64,000 nt of DNA from an uncultured Granulosicoccaceae bacterium (GTDB taxonomy: Bacteria > Pseudomonadota > Gammaproteobacteria > Granulosicoccales > Granulosicoccaceae), in assembly GCA_937922945.1 (NCBI GenBank), contig CAKZUP010000065.1:23307-87306 (forward strand), in the 5' to 3' direction. Position numbers and translations under genes: made by a program. Shown one piece after another: positions 31,597-41,895 of this stretch. Position 1 is the first letter of the stretch, and each line of letters opens with the position of its first letter. The notes beneath the pieces are model-generated. The model saw only the letters and a list, made by a program, of their open reading frames with translations, was not told the DNA's origin and ran no database searches.

Positions 31597-32758
31597 TTCA
31601 CACTATGTATCGCCTGTGTCTTCCAAGACAACAGAGACTAAATTAAACCAACCGTTGCAAGAACGTTGGTTGAATTGGCGCAATAAGCTGCTTTCAGACG
31701 CAAAGTTTCATCGCTGGGCGAGACGTAACCTTGTCGCCCGATACGTCGCCCGAAAAAGGGCAAGAAGCCTTTTCGACATCTGTGCAGGCTTTGTCTATTC
31801 ACAGACGCTTAGCGCATGCGTTGAGCTGGGCCTGTTTCAATTACTCGCTAATGGCCCATTGCACAGGAATAAAATAGCCGTTTTCTGCTCTCTGGACCCG
31901 GGGGCCTGTGATGTACTGTTGCGTTCGGCTGTGTCTCTGAAACTGCTTCAGGCAATTGACAATGATCGATTTGCTCTTGGTGTTCACGGTGCTGCGCTGT
32001 TGGCGAATCCAGGTGTTCTACAGATGATCGAGCACCATGCATTTTTCTATCGTGATTTGAAAAACCCGGTTGCATTGCTTAGGGGTGAGCAACCTGAATC
32101 CATGCTGTCACTGTTTTGGAACTATGGCAAACATGACGACACAGTCGATGGACAGACCTATACCGACTTAATGAGTGCATCACAAACGATGCTTGCCGAA
32201 CAAATTCTGGATTGCTACCCAATAAGCGCGCATCAAGTTGTGTTGGATGTGGGTGGCAGTGACGGAACCTTTCTTCGCATGGTGGGATCCGCAGCGCCAG
32301 ACACAGGCTTAATGCTTTTTGATCTGGCACCAGTAATCGAACAAGCTGAAGTGAAATTTAAAGCGGCTAAGTTACCCAATGAGGTTCAGTGCCACGCAGG
32401 CAATATGTTTGAAGACTCGTTACCCGAAGGTGCTGACCTCATCTCCTTGATCCGAGTTGTTCATGATCACAACGATGATGAGGTTCTGGCATTGCTTAAA
32501 CGTTGTCATAAGGCATTGCCCGATGGTGGAACGTTGTTGCTCGCTGAGCCTATGGGGGTCGAACGCGTTGGTGACCCCGCAACCGATGCGTACTTTGGTT
32601 TGTATTTGCATGCAATGGGTCAAGGCAGGCCGAGAACACCTCAAGAGTTAAGCGAGCTTCTGATTCGTGCCGGATTTGCACGACCTAAGGAGATTCGCAC
32701 CCAATTACCTATGCTGGTGCGTGTATTAACCGCGAAAGCCACGGTTAATTTCAAATAA
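31586..32758 (+). CDS. crtF: Hydroxyneurosporene O-methyltransferase
   Basis: CrtF methylates the 1-hydroxy group of acyclic carotenoids with S-adenosylmethionine, giving the methoxy group of spirilloxanthin-type pigments. The 390-residue protein has a helical N-terminal dimerisation domain and a SAM domain with VVLDVGGSDGTFLRM and the catalytic-region RVVHDHNDDEVLALL. ATG 31586 lies inside the crtE end; longer frames upstream read through crtE. Confidence 0.93.
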   Translation: MPPDSHYVSPVSSKTTETKLNQPLQERWLNWRNKLLSDAKFHRWARRNLVARYVARKRARSLFDICAGFVYSQTLSACVELGLFQLLANGPLHRNKIAVFCSLDPGACDVLLRSAVSLKLLQAIDNDRFALGVHGAALLANPGVLQMIEHHAFFYRDLKNPVALLRGEQPESMLSLFWNYGKHDDTVDGQTYTDLMSASQTMLAEQILDCYPISAHQVVLDVGGSDGTFLRMVGSAAPDTGLMLFDLAPVIEQAEVKFKAAKLPNEVQCHAGNMFEDSLPEGADLISLIRVVHDHNDDEVLALLKRCHKALPDGGTLLLAEPMGVERVGDPATDAYFGLYLHAMGQGRPRTPQELSELLIRAGFARPKEIRTQLPMLVRVLTAKATVNFK

Positions 32759-32761
32759 GCC

Positions 32762-32805
32762 TGTTAACTTTAATGTACACATGCTAATGTAAACTCTGAT
32801 TTACA
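32762..32805. promoter_or_regulatory. Paired PpsR operators upstream of bchC
   Basis: TGTTAACTTTAATGTACA (32762-32779) and TGTAAACTCTGATTTACA (32788-32805) both fit TGT-N12-ACA and are 8 bases apart, the short cooperative spacing known for CrtJ sites at bchC. They fill the gap between crtF and bchC. I see no strong hexamers, so the promoter is not placed. Confidence 0.82.
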
Positions 32806-32835
32806 CCTTTGCCCAAATTCTTAAACCTATCAGTC

Positions 32836-33861
32836 ATGCCGCAAGGTCTAAAAAGCACAGCGATAGTTATGGATTCTCCTGGAGCGATAGCGCACCGGTT
32901 GGTCGAGCTGACAGACCCCACAGATAACGATCTGGTCGTTGACATTGCGCTGTCCGGCATCAGCACAGGTACTGAAAAACTGCTTTGGGAAGGAACAATG
33001 CCCGCATTTCCGGGGCTCAAGTATCCTTTAATCCCTGGGTATGAGGCTGTGGGCACAGTAGTGCGTAATAGCGATACAAGCTCAGTAGAAATAGGTACCC
33101 GGGTCTTTGTGCCTGGCTCCACAGGATTCAGCGGAGACGTCAGAGGCTTGTTTGGCGCCTCAGCTTCCAAGCTGGTTGTTCCGGAAAAACGGGTACATGC
33201 CATTGGTGAGCTAGCCTCCGATCAAGCCGTGCTGTTGGCATTGGCGGCAACAGCTATGCATATCGTTACTCATCAACTAAGACAAACCAACACACGCACG
33301 CTGACGACAAATCAGGCACCGAACCCAATCACCGTTGATCAACTCATCGCTGCAGCACCAGAACTAATTGTAGGGCATGGAACACTTGGCCGATTGTTGG
33401 CAAGAATTTGCGTCGCTATCGGGGCGAGCGCGCCTACTGTATGGGAAACAAACCCAGCGCGTATAGCAGGCGCGCAAGGCTACAACGTGACAAAGCAAGA
33501 GGATGATGATCGCCGAGACTACCGATGCATCTGTGATGTCAGTGGTGCAGGTGGTGATCTTTTCGACACGCTGATAGCAAGATTAACCCGTGGTGGCCGG
33601 CTGGTTTTAGGTGGTTTCTATTCCGATAAAGTGGCGTTTACCTTTCCACCTGCATTTATGCGTGAGGCAAACATCAGTATCGCCGCAGAGTGGGTCGCAG
33701 ACGATCTGCAACTGGTGCAAACATTAGTCGAGCAGGGCAGTTTGTCGTTAGACGGATTAGTCACTCATAAAGCATCTGCTGCACATGCTGCTACAGCCTA
33801 TCCACAAGCATTCAATGATTCAGACTGTTTAAAAATGGTTTTGGATTGGAGTAAGTCATGA
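32836..33861 (+). CDS. bchC: 3-hydroxyethyl bacteriochlorophyllide a dehydrogenase
   Basis: BchC oxidises the 3-hydroxyethyl group made by BchF to the 3-acetyl group of bacteriochlorophyll a. The 341-residue medium-chain dehydrogenase has the family stretch LSGISTGTEKLLWEG followed by MPAFPGLKYPLIPGYEAVG. I chose ATG 32836 because it gives the usual BchC N terminus; a TTG at 32809 would add nine residues. It overlaps bchX by four bases. Confidence 0.94.
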   Translation: MPQGLKSTAIVMDSPGAIAHRLVELTDPTDNDLVVDIALSGISTGTEKLLWEGTMPAFPGLKYPLIPGYEAVGTVVRNSDTSSVEIGTRVFVPGSTGFSGDVRGLFGASASKLVVPEKRVHAIGELASDQAVLLALAATAMHIVTHQLRQTNTRTLTTNQAPNPITVDQLIAAAPELIVGHGTLGRLLARICVAIGASAPTVWETNPARIAGAQGYNVTKQEDDDRRDYRCICDVSGAGGDLFDTLIARLTRGGRLVLGGFYSDKVAFTFPPAFMREANISIAAEWVADDLQLVQTLVEQGSLSLDGLVTHKASAAHAATAYPQAFNDSDCLKMVLDWSKS

Positions 33862-34868
33862 GTACACATTCAGTGTCGATCGATTCAATTTCTAAGATGA
33901 CAGAGCAGCTCAGAATGGAAGCGGAGGCCGAGCCCGACGCGGTACCAACTGGTGAAGCAACCAAAGAAACCCAAATCATTGCAATTTATGGAAAAGGCGG
34001 TATCGGCAAGAGTTTTACGTTGGCTAACCTTTCGTACTCGATGGCACAGCAAGGTAAAAAAGTGCTGTTGATCGGGTGCGACCCGAAGAGCGATACCACA
34101 TCACTGTTGTTTGGTGGCAGGGCTTGTCCGACCATCATCGAAACATCATCCAAGAAAAAGCAATCAGGCGAGCAGGTCAAAATCGGTGATGTGTGCTTCA
34201 TTCGCGATGGTGTGTACGCGATGGAACTTGGTGGTCCAGAGGTTGGCAGAGGGTGCGGCGGGCGCGGCATTATTCATGGCTTCGAGCTGATGGAAAAGCT
34301 CGGTTTTCATGATTGGGATTTCGACTATGTGTTGCTTGATTTCCTCGGTGACGTGGTCTGCGGTGGTTTTGGCTTGCCGATAGCGCGCGATATGTGTCAG
34401 AAGGTCATTGTGGTTGCATCGAACGATATGCAGTCTCTGTACGTAGCGAACAATGTCTGCTCAGCGGTTGAATACTTTCGCAAACTCGGCGGCAATGTTG
34501 GTGTTGCTGGCATGGTTGTCAACAAAGACGATGGCACGGGTGAAGCGCAAGCCTTTGCAGAGCAAGTTGGAATTCCTGTGTTGTCTTCCATACCAGCAGA
34601 CGATGATATTCGTAAAAAAAGTGCATCGTATGAAATTATTGGCCATCCGGATAACAGCTGGGGCCCAATGTTCAGCACACTTGCAAAAAACATCACTGAC
34701 TCGAAACCGGAACATCCAACACCGTTAACGCAGGATGGATTGCTGGGATTGTTCGACAAAGAAAATGAAGAGCAAAAAATACCCATGACGCCAGCTACGA
34801 TTGCTGACTTATGTGGTCAGAAGTTATTCGAAACGCCTTCACTCGAAGTCATCTACGACGAAGTTTAA
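33858..34868 (+). CDS. bchX: Chlorophyllide a reductase Fe protein BchX
   Basis: BchX is the NifH-like electron donor to BchYZ, which reduces ring B of chlorophyllide to the bacteriochlorin. In 336 residues the P-loop YGKGGIGKS lies at 44-52 and the cluster cysteines are C133 (GRGCGG) and C168 (DVVCGG). The 38-residue polar N-terminal extension is usual for BchX. Confidence 0.96.
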   Translation: MSTHSVSIDSISKMTEQLRMEAEAEPDAVPTGEATKETQIIAIYGKGGIGKSFTLANLSYSMAQQGKKVLLIGCDPKSDTTSLLFGGRACPTIIETSSKKKQSGEQVKIGDVCFIRDGVYAMELGGPEVGRGCGGRGIIHGFELMEKLGFHDWDFDYVLLDFLGDVVCGGFGLPIARDMCQKVIVVASNDMQSLYVANNVCSAVEYFRKLGGNVGVAGMVVNKDDGTGEAQAFAEQVGIPVLSSIPADDDIRKKSASYEIIGHPDNSWGPMFSTLAKNITDSKPEHPTPLTQDGLLGLFDKENEEQKIPMTPATIADLCGQKLFETPSLEVIYDEV

Positions 34869-34869
34869 G

Positions 34870-36399
34870 ATGAGTTTAAATGACATAGAAGCGGTTCCGG
34901 TGAATTTTACCGATCCTTCCAGAGAGGGTGCAGGCTGTCACGCCGGAAAAGATGTTTTGTTGGATGCGGCAAAAGCCGCTGGTAAATCAGACATTCTCGA
35001 CAAATACGCACAAACATATCCTGCTGGTCCTCATGATCAACCGCAAAGCATGTGTCCAGCTTTTGGATCGCTGCGCGTTGGATTGCGTATGGAACGCACC
35101 GCTACGATTTTATCTGGCAGTGCCTGTTGCGTCTACGGACTCACCTTTACATCGCATTTTTACGGCGCCAGGCGCACGGTGGGCTATGTTCCATTCGATT
35201 CTGAAACACTGGTTACGGGAAAGTTGTTTGAAGATATTCGTGAAGCTACCTATAAGCTAGCTGACCCAGATAAATACGACACCATTATTATAACTAACTT
35301 GTGTGTACCGACCGCATCGGGTGTCCCGTTAGATTTATTGCCTGATCAAATAAATGGTGTACGAATAATCGGTATAGACGTACCTGGCTTTGGCGTACCC
35401 ACACACGCAGAAGCTAAAGATGTGCTTGCCGGTGCCATGCTTAAATACGCTCGAACTGAAGTTGAGCAAGGCCCTGTGTCTGCGCCGGCGAATCGACGTA
35501 AAGATCTTCCAGCGATAACGATATTAGGTGAGCTTTTTCCAGCCGATCCAATGAGCTTGGGTATGTTGCTGGAGCCTTTAGATCTAGCCTGCGGCACAGT
35601 CGTTCCCACACGACAGTGGAGGGAACTCTACAGTGCACTCGACGGCGCAGCAGTCGCCGCTATTCATCCTTTTTATTCGGCCTCTGTGTGTGAATTTCAA
35701 AAAGCCGGCCGAACTATCGTTGGCTCCGCACCCGTTGGGTCTGACGGTACGGCGGATTGGTTAGACTCAATAGGCGAAGCTTGTGGAATTGCCAGCAGCA
35801 AAATAGCCGCTGCAAAAAATCAGTTTTTACCGATGATTAAAGAGACGCTAACCAGCGCGCCAATCGATGCCCGATTGATCATTTCCGGGTATGAAGGCTC
35901 TGAGTTATTAGTAGCGCGTCTCGCAGTTGAAAGCGGTGCTCACGTACATTACGTTGGCACTGCCTGTCCAGCCACACCATGGTCAGCGAGTGATGCACAA
36001 TGGCTCGAGAACAAAGGCGTTGTTGTTAAGTTTCGCGCATCTCTTGAAGATGATCTTGCGGCACTCAATGAATACAAACCTGACTTAGCGATCGGTACAA
36101 CGCCACTGGTTCAGGAAGCCAAAAGTCGTGCAATACCCGCCTTGTATTTTACAAATTTAATCTCAGCCAGACCGCTTATGGGTGTCATCGGAGCTGGCTC
36201 AATAGCCCAAGTCATCAATGCTGCTTTAAAAAACCGGGACCGGTTTGCACAGATGAAAGAGTTTTTTGACGGAGTTGGAGAAGGCGATACCGCTGGTATT
36301 TGGGAACAAAAACCAGTCGCGCGCCCTGAGTTCAGCGCGCAGTACGCCAAAAAGCTTGCTAAACAAGCCGATCAACGCAAAAGTACGGCGACACAATAA
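34870..36399 (+). CDS. bchY: Chlorophyllide a reductase subunit BchY
   Basis: BchY forms the catalytic core of chlorophyllide a reductase with BchZ. The 509-residue protein starts at ATG 34870 one base after the bchX stop. Cysteines expected to bind the intersubunit cluster are in [15 protein letters not shown] and ITNLCVPT contexts. It shares one base with bchZ through a TAATG junction. Confidence 0.95.
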   Translation: MSLNDIEAVPVNFTDPSREGAGCHAGKDVLLDAAKAAGKSDILDKYAQTYPAGPHDQPQSMCPAFGSLRVGLRMERTATILSGSACCVYGLTFTSHFYGARRTVGYVPFDSETLVTGKLFEDIREATYKLADPDKYDTIIITNLCVPTASGVPLDLLPDQINGVRIIGIDVPGFGVPTHAEAKDVLAGAMLKYARTEVEQGPVSAPANRRKDLPAITILGELFPADPMSLGMLLEPLDLACGTVVPTRQWRELYSALDGAAVAAIHPFYSASVCEFQKAGRTIVGSAPVGSDGTADWLDSIGEACGIASSKIAAAKNQFLPMIKETLTSAPIDARLIISGYEGSELLVARLAVESGAHVHYVGTACPATPWSASDAQWLENKGVVVKFRASLEDDLAALNEYKPDLAIGTTPLVQEAKSRAIPALYFTNLISARPLMGVIGAGSIAQVINAALKNRDRFAQMKEFFDGVGEGDTAGIWEQKPVARPEFSAQYAKKLAKQADQRKSTATQ

Positions 36400-37844
36400 T
36401 GCTAGTACTCGACCATGACAGAGCAGGCGGGTATTGGGGTGCGGTATACGCTTTCACCGCCATCAAGGGATTGCAGGTAATCGTCGACGGTCCAGTCGGA
36501 TGTGAAAACCTGCCAGTGACATCGGTTTTACATTACACCGATGGATTACCACCGCATGAATTACCGGTTGTTGTAACGGGGCTTGGCGAGGAACAACTCG
36601 GACAGGAAGGCACTGAAAAATCCATGAGTCGTGCGCATAAAGCACTTAACCCCGATCTGCCGTCTGTTGTGGTTACCGGCTCGATAGCGGAAATGATAGG
36701 TGGTGGTGTCACACCGGAAGGTACAGGTATTCTACGTTTCTTACCTCGCACTATTGATGAAGATCAATGGCAATGCGCCGATCGTGCAATGTTCTGGTTA
36801 TGGAGTGAGTTCGGCCCCAAGCGTGTGCCAAAACGACGTAGAAAAGACGGTGAAAAGCCTCGCGTTAACATTATTGGACCTATGTATGGTCAATTCAACA
36901 TGGTATCTGATCTACACGAGATTCGACGCCTGGTTGAAGGTATAGGCTGTGACGTCAATATGGTGTTTCCACTGGGTTCGCACTTGGCCGATATCCATAA
37001 ATTAGCAGAAGCGGACATAAACATTTGTATGTTTCGCGAGTACGGTCGTATGTTGTGTGAAGCAATGGAGCGACCCTATTTGCAAGCACCGATAGGTCTT
37101 CATAGTACAACCCGATTTCTCAGAAAACTTGGGGAACTAACAGGAATAGACCCTGAACCATTTATTGAGAACGAAAAACACACAACAATAAAACCCCTTT
37201 GGGACTTATGGAGATCAGTCACCCAAGACTTCTTTGGCACCGCAAACTTTGCAGTAGTGGCACACGAGACCTATGCCAAAGGAGTTCGTCAGTTTCTCGA
37301 AGCGGAAATGGGTTTGCCATGTGCTTTTGCTATTTCAAGAAAGCCTGGACTCAAAACCGACAATGAACATGTTCGTAAGCAAGTGCAAACCAATACACCG
37401 CTAATGGTATTTGGAAGCTATAACGAGCGAATGTATCTTGCCGAGATAAACTCCAAAGCAGTTTATATTGCGGCCTCATTACCCGGTACAGCAATTCGTA
37501 GACATGTTGGCACACCGTTCATGGGTTACTCCGGAGCCACATATTTAGTTCAAGAAGTCTGCAATGCTTTGTTCGATATGTTGTTCAACATACTGCCGCT
37601 AGGCACTGAAATCGACAAAGAGAAAGACACAACGCCAAGTCGCTTGTTTGATTCAGTTACGTGGAGCGCTGACGCCCGAGAATTGCTCGAGCAGTTAGTT
37701 GAGGAGCAACCTGTACTGGTTAGAATTTCATTTGCAAAAAAATTACGTGATGATAGCGAGCGCATTGCGCGTAGTCACGGTGAAAAGCAAGTAACGATCG
37801 ATCATGTGATGAATAACGCTGTATCTAAAGAAGTTACCCATTAA
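36399..37844 (+). CDS. bchZ: Chlorophyllide a reductase subunit BchZ
   Basis: BchZ, 481 residues, pairs with BchY; the characteristic N-terminal [14 protein letters not shown] and [11 protein letters not shown] stretches carry the conserved Cys. The gene is the last bch gene before the puf operon, 77 bases from pufQ with no terminator in between, so puf can be transcribed by read-through from bchC as in Rhodobacter superoperons. Confidence 0.95.
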   Translation: MLVLDHDRAGGYWGAVYAFTAIKGLQVIVDGPVGCENLPVTSVLHYTDGLPPHELPVVVTGLGEEQLGQEGTEKSMSRAHKALNPDLPSVVVTGSIAEMIGGGVTPEGTGILRFLPRTIDEDQWQCADRAMFWLWSEFGPKRVPKRRRKDGEKPRVNIIGPMYGQFNMVSDLHEIRRLVEGIGCDVNMVFPLGSHLADIHKLAEADINICMFREYGRMLCEAMERPYLQAPIGLHSTTRFLRKLGELTGIDPEPFIENEKHTTIKPLWDLWRSVTQDFFGTANFAVVAHETYAKGVRQFLEAEMGLPCAFAISRKPGLKTDNEHVRKQVQTNTPLMVFGSYNERMYLAEINSKAVYIAASLPGTAIRRHVGTPFMGYSGATYLVQEVCNALFDMLFNILPLGTEIDKEKDTTPSRLFDSVTWSADARELLEQLVEEQPVLVRISFAKKLRDDSERIARSHGEKQVTIDHVMNNAVSKEVTH

Positions 37845-37921
37845 GGGCCAGGTAATTAGTCAATAGAGATTAAAGCCTGATTTAATGCACTTTGCTGATA
37901 GTGAATTAGCTGGAGAAGATT

Positions 37922-38167
37922 ATGGCAACTGCCAACCAAGCAGAAAGAGCGAATTCGGAATTAAGCGCTTCAAAACACAGCTCGATTGAGTACAAGACAA
38001 TTTTCTTTCTTGTGCTCAGCAGCTTCTTGGTAGTTCTGTGCTTGAGTTGGCTAATCCGAAAGCTAGCGCACCCTCTAACGAATTCAGCGGATCAATATCG
38101 CGAGTCGCCTATTGCTGAAGCCAGGAGTGCAGCGCACAGTTCCGTTCCTTATATTTATAGTCGATAA
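37922..38167 (+). CDS. pufQ: PufQ-like protein
   Basis: An 81-residue protein with one membrane helix (about residues 27-46) and a C-terminal AEARSAAHSSVPYIYS stretch that resembles the end of PufQ, a small protein linked to bacteriochlorophyll supply for complex assembly. Its place between bchZ and pufB is the canonical one, and GGAGAAGA precedes ATG 37922. PufQ sequences vary widely, so the call leans on context. Confidence 0.8.
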   Translation: MATANQAERANSELSASKHSSIEYKTIFFLVLSSFLVVLCLSWLIRKLAHPLTNSADQYRESPIAEARSAAHSSVPYIYSR

Positions 38168-38177
38168 GGAATTACCG

Positions 38178-38227
38178 ATTTTCCGAACCACTGTGAGTTC
38201 GGAGAATAGTGCCGTTTGCAAGAACGG
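38178..38227 (+). other. Two RNA stem-loops between pufQ and pufB
   Basis: Stem one: TTTTCCGAAC (38178-38187) with GTTCGGAGAA (38196-38205), ten pairs including one G-U, eight-base loop. Stem two: GCCGTT (38210-38215) with AACGGC (38222-38227). Neither has a U-run, so processing or protection of the antenna mRNA is more likely than termination. The pufB ribosome site AAGGAGGT (38273-38280) follows. Confidence 0.65.
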
Positions 38228-38287
38228 CGATTCCAGGCGCTTAATGCGTCACCGGCCTATGGCCAGTAATATAAAGGAGGTTCACTC

Positions 38288-38512
38288 ATGAGTGAAAACC
38301 AACCAGGTGGGACGCCGTCTGGGTTAAATCAGGAAGAGGCACGTGAATTTCACGCTATCTTCATAACGAGCTTTCTATTCTTCACGGGGATTGCTGTTGT
38401 TGCACATTTTTTAGTGTGGCTATGGCGACCGTGGTTCCCCGGAATCGATGGCTATTCCATGATGAACGATGCAACTGAAAAGCTTGCAACTGTCGTTCAA
38501 TACCTAGCATAA
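38288..38512 (+). CDS. pufB: LH1 antenna beta subunit
   Basis: A 74-residue antenna polypeptide. H22 and the bacteriochlorophyll-ligating H40 lie in the usual places, followed by the [12 protein letters not shown] stretch. It is longer than the classic 47-55 residue beta chains because of about 24 extra C-terminal residues after the RPWFP motif. A near-perfect ribosome site (AAGGAGGT, seven bases before ATG) fits very high expression. Confidence 0.95.
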   Translation: MSENQPGGTPSGLNQEEAREFHAIFITSFLFFTGIAVVAHFLVWLWRPWFPGIDGYSMMNDATEKLATVVQYLA

Positions 38513-38527
38513 CGAAGGAGAAATATT

Positions 38528-38728
38528 ATGTGGCGTATATGGCTACTTTTTGATCCTCGCCGAGCTTTGGTGGGATTAGCTGCGTTCTTATTCATACTTG
38601 CAATAGTGATTCATTTTATTTTGTTAAGTACGGATAGATTCAATTGGATAGAAGGTCCCAAAGCGGCAGCGGTAATTAGTCTTGATGAAGTGCAAAGCAA
38701 TAATACTGCTAGGTCACTGTTGGGCTGA
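38528..38728 (+). CDS. pufA: LH1 antenna alpha subunit
   Basis: A 66-residue antenna polypeptide starting [14 protein letters not shown], with the bacteriochlorophyll ligand H29 in the membrane helix (AIVIHFILL). It follows pufB by 15 bases with GAAGGAGA as ribosome site. With pufB it forms the LH1 ring around the reaction centre. Confidence 0.96.
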   Translation: MWRIWLLFDPRRALVGLAAFLFILAIVIHFILLSTDRFNWIEGPKAAAVISLDEVQSNNTARSLLG

Positions 38729-38746
38729 TATCCAGCTACGCAAGCT

Positions 38747-38774
38747 ATCGGCAGGTGCACTAGTACCTGCCGAT
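38747..38774 (+). other. Stem-loop after pufA
   Basis: ATCGGCAGGT (38747-38756) pairs perfectly with ACCTGCCGAT (38765-38774) around an eight-base loop. It begins 18 bases after the pufA stop, matching the place where puf mRNAs of other species have a hairpin that protects the pufBA segment from 3' decay and lowers read-through into pufLM. Confidence 0.8.
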
Positions 38775-38783
38775 TTGCTCAAA

Positions 38784-38847
38784 CTTGTTTATCTAATAAG
38801 ACATTTTTAGTTAACCATTTTCGGTTAACCAGTTTTAGATAAACAAG
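38784..38847 (+). other. Long two-tier stem-loop in the pufA-pufL gap
   Basis: An outer 13-pair stem CTTGTTTATCTAA (38784-38796) / TTAGATAAACAAG (38835-38847) encloses an inner 7-pair stem GTTAACC (38810-38816) / GGTTAAC (38823-38829). No U-run follows. Likely an mRNA stability element. Confidence 0.75.
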
Positions 38848-38862
38848 CTTAAAGAAAGCCGG

Positions 38863-38907
38863 CGTTTTCTGGCGATTCGTTTTCTGGCGATTCGTTTTCT
38901 GACGATT
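38863..38907. repeat. Three 15-bp tandem repeats between pufA and pufL
   Basis: CGTTTTCTGGCGATT occurs at 38863-38877 and 38878-38892 and, with one change (G to A), at 38893-38907. Noncoding, 65 bases before the pufL start. Confidence 0.9.
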
Positions 38908-38972
38908 CTAAGATCGGCCGGTGAGTCTATTAAAATAATCAGTACAAGTGCTTGGGACGGAGAAACCGAACT

Positions 38973-39797
38973 ATGGCTATGTTGAATTTCGAAAAAAAAT
39001 ATCGCGTGAGAGGTGGAACACTCGTTGGAGGTGATCTATTCGATTTTTGGATAGGCTCCTTTTATGTTGGGTTCTTTGGTGTGACGACGATATTTTTCGC
39101 AACAGTTGGCACACTGCTCATAATCTATGGGGCATCTCTAGGCGACACATGGAACGTTTGGCGAATCAGTATCGCCCCTCCTGACCTGAGCTACGGATTG
39201 TCCTTTGCGCCACTGAAGGAGGGTGGGCTTTGGCAAATTATTACCATCTGCGCTATCGGCGCATTCTCCTCCTGGGCGCTAAGGCAGGTTGAGATTGCGC
39301 GCAAGCTTGGCATGGGTTATCACATTCCCATTGCGTTCGGCTTTGCGATCTTCGCGTACGTAGCCTTGGTTGTAATCAGGCCTGTTTTACTTGGAGCATG
39401 GGGACATGGTTTTCCGTACGGTATTCTCAGCCATTTGGACTGGGTATCGAATGTGGGTTATCAATTCCTGCATTTTCACTACAACCCGGCGCACATGCTT
39501 GCGGTGAGCTTTTTCTTTGCCAATGTACTTGCTCTGTCACTGCATGGTGGTCTTGTTTTATCAGCTACCAATCCGCCTCAAGGTGAAACCGTTAAAACAC
39601 CAGACCATGAGGATACCTATTTTAGAGACATCATTGGCTATTCAATTGGTACGTTAGGTATCCATCGGCTGGGTATGTTTTTAGCGGTAAGTGCAGCATT
39701 CTGGAGTGCCATCTGCATCATTATCAGTGGGCCTTTTTGGAGTAAGGGCTGGCCGGAATGGTGGAACTGGTGGCTTGAATTACCGGTATGGAACTGA
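38973..39797 (+). CDS. pufL: Photosynthetic reaction centre L subunit
   Basis: PufL, 274 residues with five membrane helices, binds half of the special pair and the primary electron-transfer cofactors. The start at ATG 38973 gives the universal [21 protein letters not shown] lies ten bases upstream. The cofactor-binding stretches [15 protein letters not shown] and NWWLELPVW at the end are clear. Confidence 0.97.
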   Translation: MAMLNFEKKYRVRGGTLVGGDLFDFWIGSFYVGFFGVTTIFFATVGTLLIIYGASLGDTWNVWRISIAPPDLSYGLSFAPLKEGGLWQIITICAIGAFSSWALRQVEIARKLGMGYHIPIAFGFAIFAYVALVVIRPVLLGAWGHGFPYGILSHLDWVSNVGYQFLHFHYNPAHMLAVSFFFANVLALSLHGGLVLSATNPPQGETVKTPDHEDTYFRDIIGYSIGTLGIHRLGMFLAVSAAFWSAICIIISGPFWSKGWPEWWNWWLELPVWN

Positions 39798-39808
39798 GGG
39801 GATAACAC

Positions 39809-40810
39809 GTGGCTGAATATCAAAACATTTTTAACCAAGTGCAAGTGCGTGGAAATGGCGAGATGGGAGTGCCCGTCCCGCGTGGAGAGCGCGAACGTCT
39901 CGGCAAACCACGTTTTAGTCGATGGCTCGGGATGATTGGTAATGCCCAGATAGGACCGTTTTATTTAGGTTTTACCGGTCTAATGGCCATAGTATGTGGC
40001 GTCGTTGCGTTCGAAATAATCGGCCTCAACATGCTCGCTTCGGTTAACTGGGATGTCGTGGAATTTATTCGTCAATTGTTTTGGTTAGCGCTTGAACCGC
40101 CATCACCTGAATATGGCTTAAGTTTTCCACCCATGGCCGAAGGTGGCTGGTGGTTGTTGGCCGGTTTTTTTCTAACACTGTCAATAATGCTGTGGTGGAC
40201 AAGAATCTACTTACGCGCAAGAGCATTGAAAATGGGTTATCACATACCTTGGGCTTTTGCTGCGGCGATCTGGCTATTCCTGGTGCTAGGCTTCTTTCGC
40301 CCATTGCTCATGGGGTCATGGAGTGAAGCAGTGCCATTCGGTATTTTTCCGCATCTTGATTGGACCGCAGCATTTTCTATTCGATATGGCAATTTGTTTT
40401 ATAACCCATTCCATATGTTGTCGATTACTTTCCTCTATGGGTCAGCGGTTTTATTCGCAATGCACGGCGCAACCATATTGGCGGTTGGTCGTTACGGTGG
40501 TGAAAGAGAAATTGAACAGATAACAGACAGGGGTACGGCCACTGAACGTGCCGCGCTGTTCTGGCGTTGGACGATGGGCTTTAATGCAACGATGGAATCT
40601 ATACACCGTTGGGCATGGTGGTTTGCTGTGTTGTGTCCAATCACAGGTGGCATCGGCATATTGTTAACGGGCACAGTAGTCGACAACTGGTACTTGTGGG
40701 GAGTTAAGCACGGTATAGCGCCTGATTATCCGGCAGTTTATACACCATCAGTCGATCCTGCGGTAGCCGAATCTTCAGTACCAGCGGTAAGTGTGGAGAC
40801 AGCTAAATGA
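39809..40810 (+). CDS. pufM: Photosynthetic reaction centre M subunit
   Basis: PufM, 333 residues, starts at GTG 39809 with the conserved [14 protein letters not shown]. It pairs with PufL and binds the primary quinone. Helix motifs such as [19 protein letters not shown] and [11 protein letters not shown] are present. The last 25 residues form a Pro/Ala/Ser-rich tail beyond the core. It overlaps pufC by four bases. Confidence 0.97.
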   Translation: MAEYQNIFNQVQVRGNGEMGVPVPRGERERLGKPRFSRWLGMIGNAQIGPFYLGFTGLMAIVCGVVAFEIIGLNMLASVNWDVVEFIRQLFWLALEPPSPEYGLSFPPMAEGGWWLLAGFFLTLSIMLWWTRIYLRARALKMGYHIPWAFAAAIWLFLVLGFFRPLLMGSWSEAVPFGIFPHLDWTAAFSIRYGNLFYNPFHMLSITFLYGSAVLFAMHGATILAVGRYGGEREIEQITDRGTATERAALFWRWTMGFNATMESIHRWAWWFAVLCPITGGIGILLTGTVVDNWYLWGVKHGIAPDYPAVYTPSVDPAVAESSVPAVSVETAK

Positions 40811-41841
40811 ACACACCAATGCTAGGAAAATTAGCAGCATGTGGATTCGCATTAATCATGTTGCAATCATGCTGGGAAGCACCTAATACTCAATCCACGC
40901 AAACCGGCTTTCGTGGCACGGGTATGATCGACACAAAAAACGATAAGACTCTTGCTAACTTACAATCACTCAACAGAATTCCCGAAGCGGCGCCTGTTCC
41001 GGCAGATACTGGCCCGGGGCCGAAAGCCAAAGACGTTTTTGAAAATGTGCAGGTGCTTGGTGATCTAAGCGTGGCGGAATTCACTGGCACAATGGTGGCC
41101 ATCACAAGTTGGGTCTCTCCTGAAGAGGGCTGCACGTACTGCCACGTTGCTGGAAACTTTGCCAGCGAAGAGCTCTATACCAAGGCAGTTTCTCGTCGTA
41201 TGATGGAAATGACCAGAGATATCAACAGCAATTGGACAGATCACGTTGGTGAAACTGGTGTAACGTGTTTGACTTGTCATCGTGGTAACAATGTACCCGA
41301 ATACATTTGGTTCGAACAAGACGGACCAAGAACAGCTGCTGGCATGTCAGCCAAGAGCTACCAACAAAACCATGCCGCTATGAATGTTGGGTCAACCTCG
41401 ATGTTAAGCGACCCGTTTTCAAAGTACTTATCCGATGAGCCGGCTGCGATAAGAGTTATTGCTCAAAATGCGTTGCCCTACAAAGGTGTCGATGCAATCA
41501 GCTCAACCCAGGATACAGAAAACACCTATTCATTGATGGTTCACATGTCTGAATCTTTAGGGGTTAATTGCACCGCGTGTCATAATACACGGGCATTTAC
41601 GTCTTGGGAGCAAAGTCCACCTGCGAGAATGACAGCATGGCATGGGTTACAAATGGTACCGGAACTGAATAAGACATATTTAGAGCCTCTAGGCCCTACG
41701 TATCCCGCCAATCGGCTTGGGCCATTGGGTGACGCGCCAAAAGTGAGTTGTGCTACGTGCCACCAAGGGGTTAGTAAACCGTTTTACGGTCAGAGCATGC
41801 TAGAAGATTTTCCAGCCTGGAAGGGTGTTAGAGATGAATAA
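40807..41841 (+). CDS. pufC: Tetraheme reaction-centre cytochrome c subunit
   Basis: PufC re-reduces the special pair from the periplasm. The 344-residue protein has four CxxCH sites: C109-H113, C154-H158, C255-H259 and C315-H319. A lipoprotein signal is seen, with lipobox LQSC at C22, the usual lipid anchor of PufC. Its retention in an aerobic phototroph is common in Gamma- and some Alphaproteobacteria. Confidence 0.96.
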   Translation: MNTPMLGKLAACGFALIMLQSCWEAPNTQSTQTGFRGTGMIDTKNDKTLANLQSLNRIPEAAPVPADTGPGPKAKDVFENVQVLGDLSVAEFTGTMVAITSWVSPEEGCTYCHVAGNFASEELYTKAVSRRMMEMTRDINSNWTDHVGETGVTCLTCHRGNNVPEYIWFEQDGPRTAAGMSAKSYQQNHAAMNVGSTSMLSDPFSKYLSDEPAAIRVIAQNALPYKGVDAISSTQDTENTYSLMVHMSESLGVNCTACHNTRAFTSWEQSPPARMTAWHGLQMVPELNKTYLEPLGPTYPANRLGPLGDAPKVSCATCHQGVSKPFYGQSMLEDFPAWKGVRDE

Positions 41842-41871
41842 TGCTGTTCTAATCTAGAATGCTGTTCTAAT
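41840..41871. repeat. Imperfect 18-base tandem duplication after pufC
   Basis: AATGCTGTTCTAAT is repeated at 41840-41853 and 41858-41871. It starts at the pufC stop codon and fills most of the gap to psiE. Confidence 0.8.
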
Positions 41872-41895
41872 TCAGATAGACAAGCACAGTTACTC

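Noticed and set aside
38863..38907. CRISPR array
   Set aside because: The 15-bp units are directly adjacent with no spacers, and no cas genes are present.
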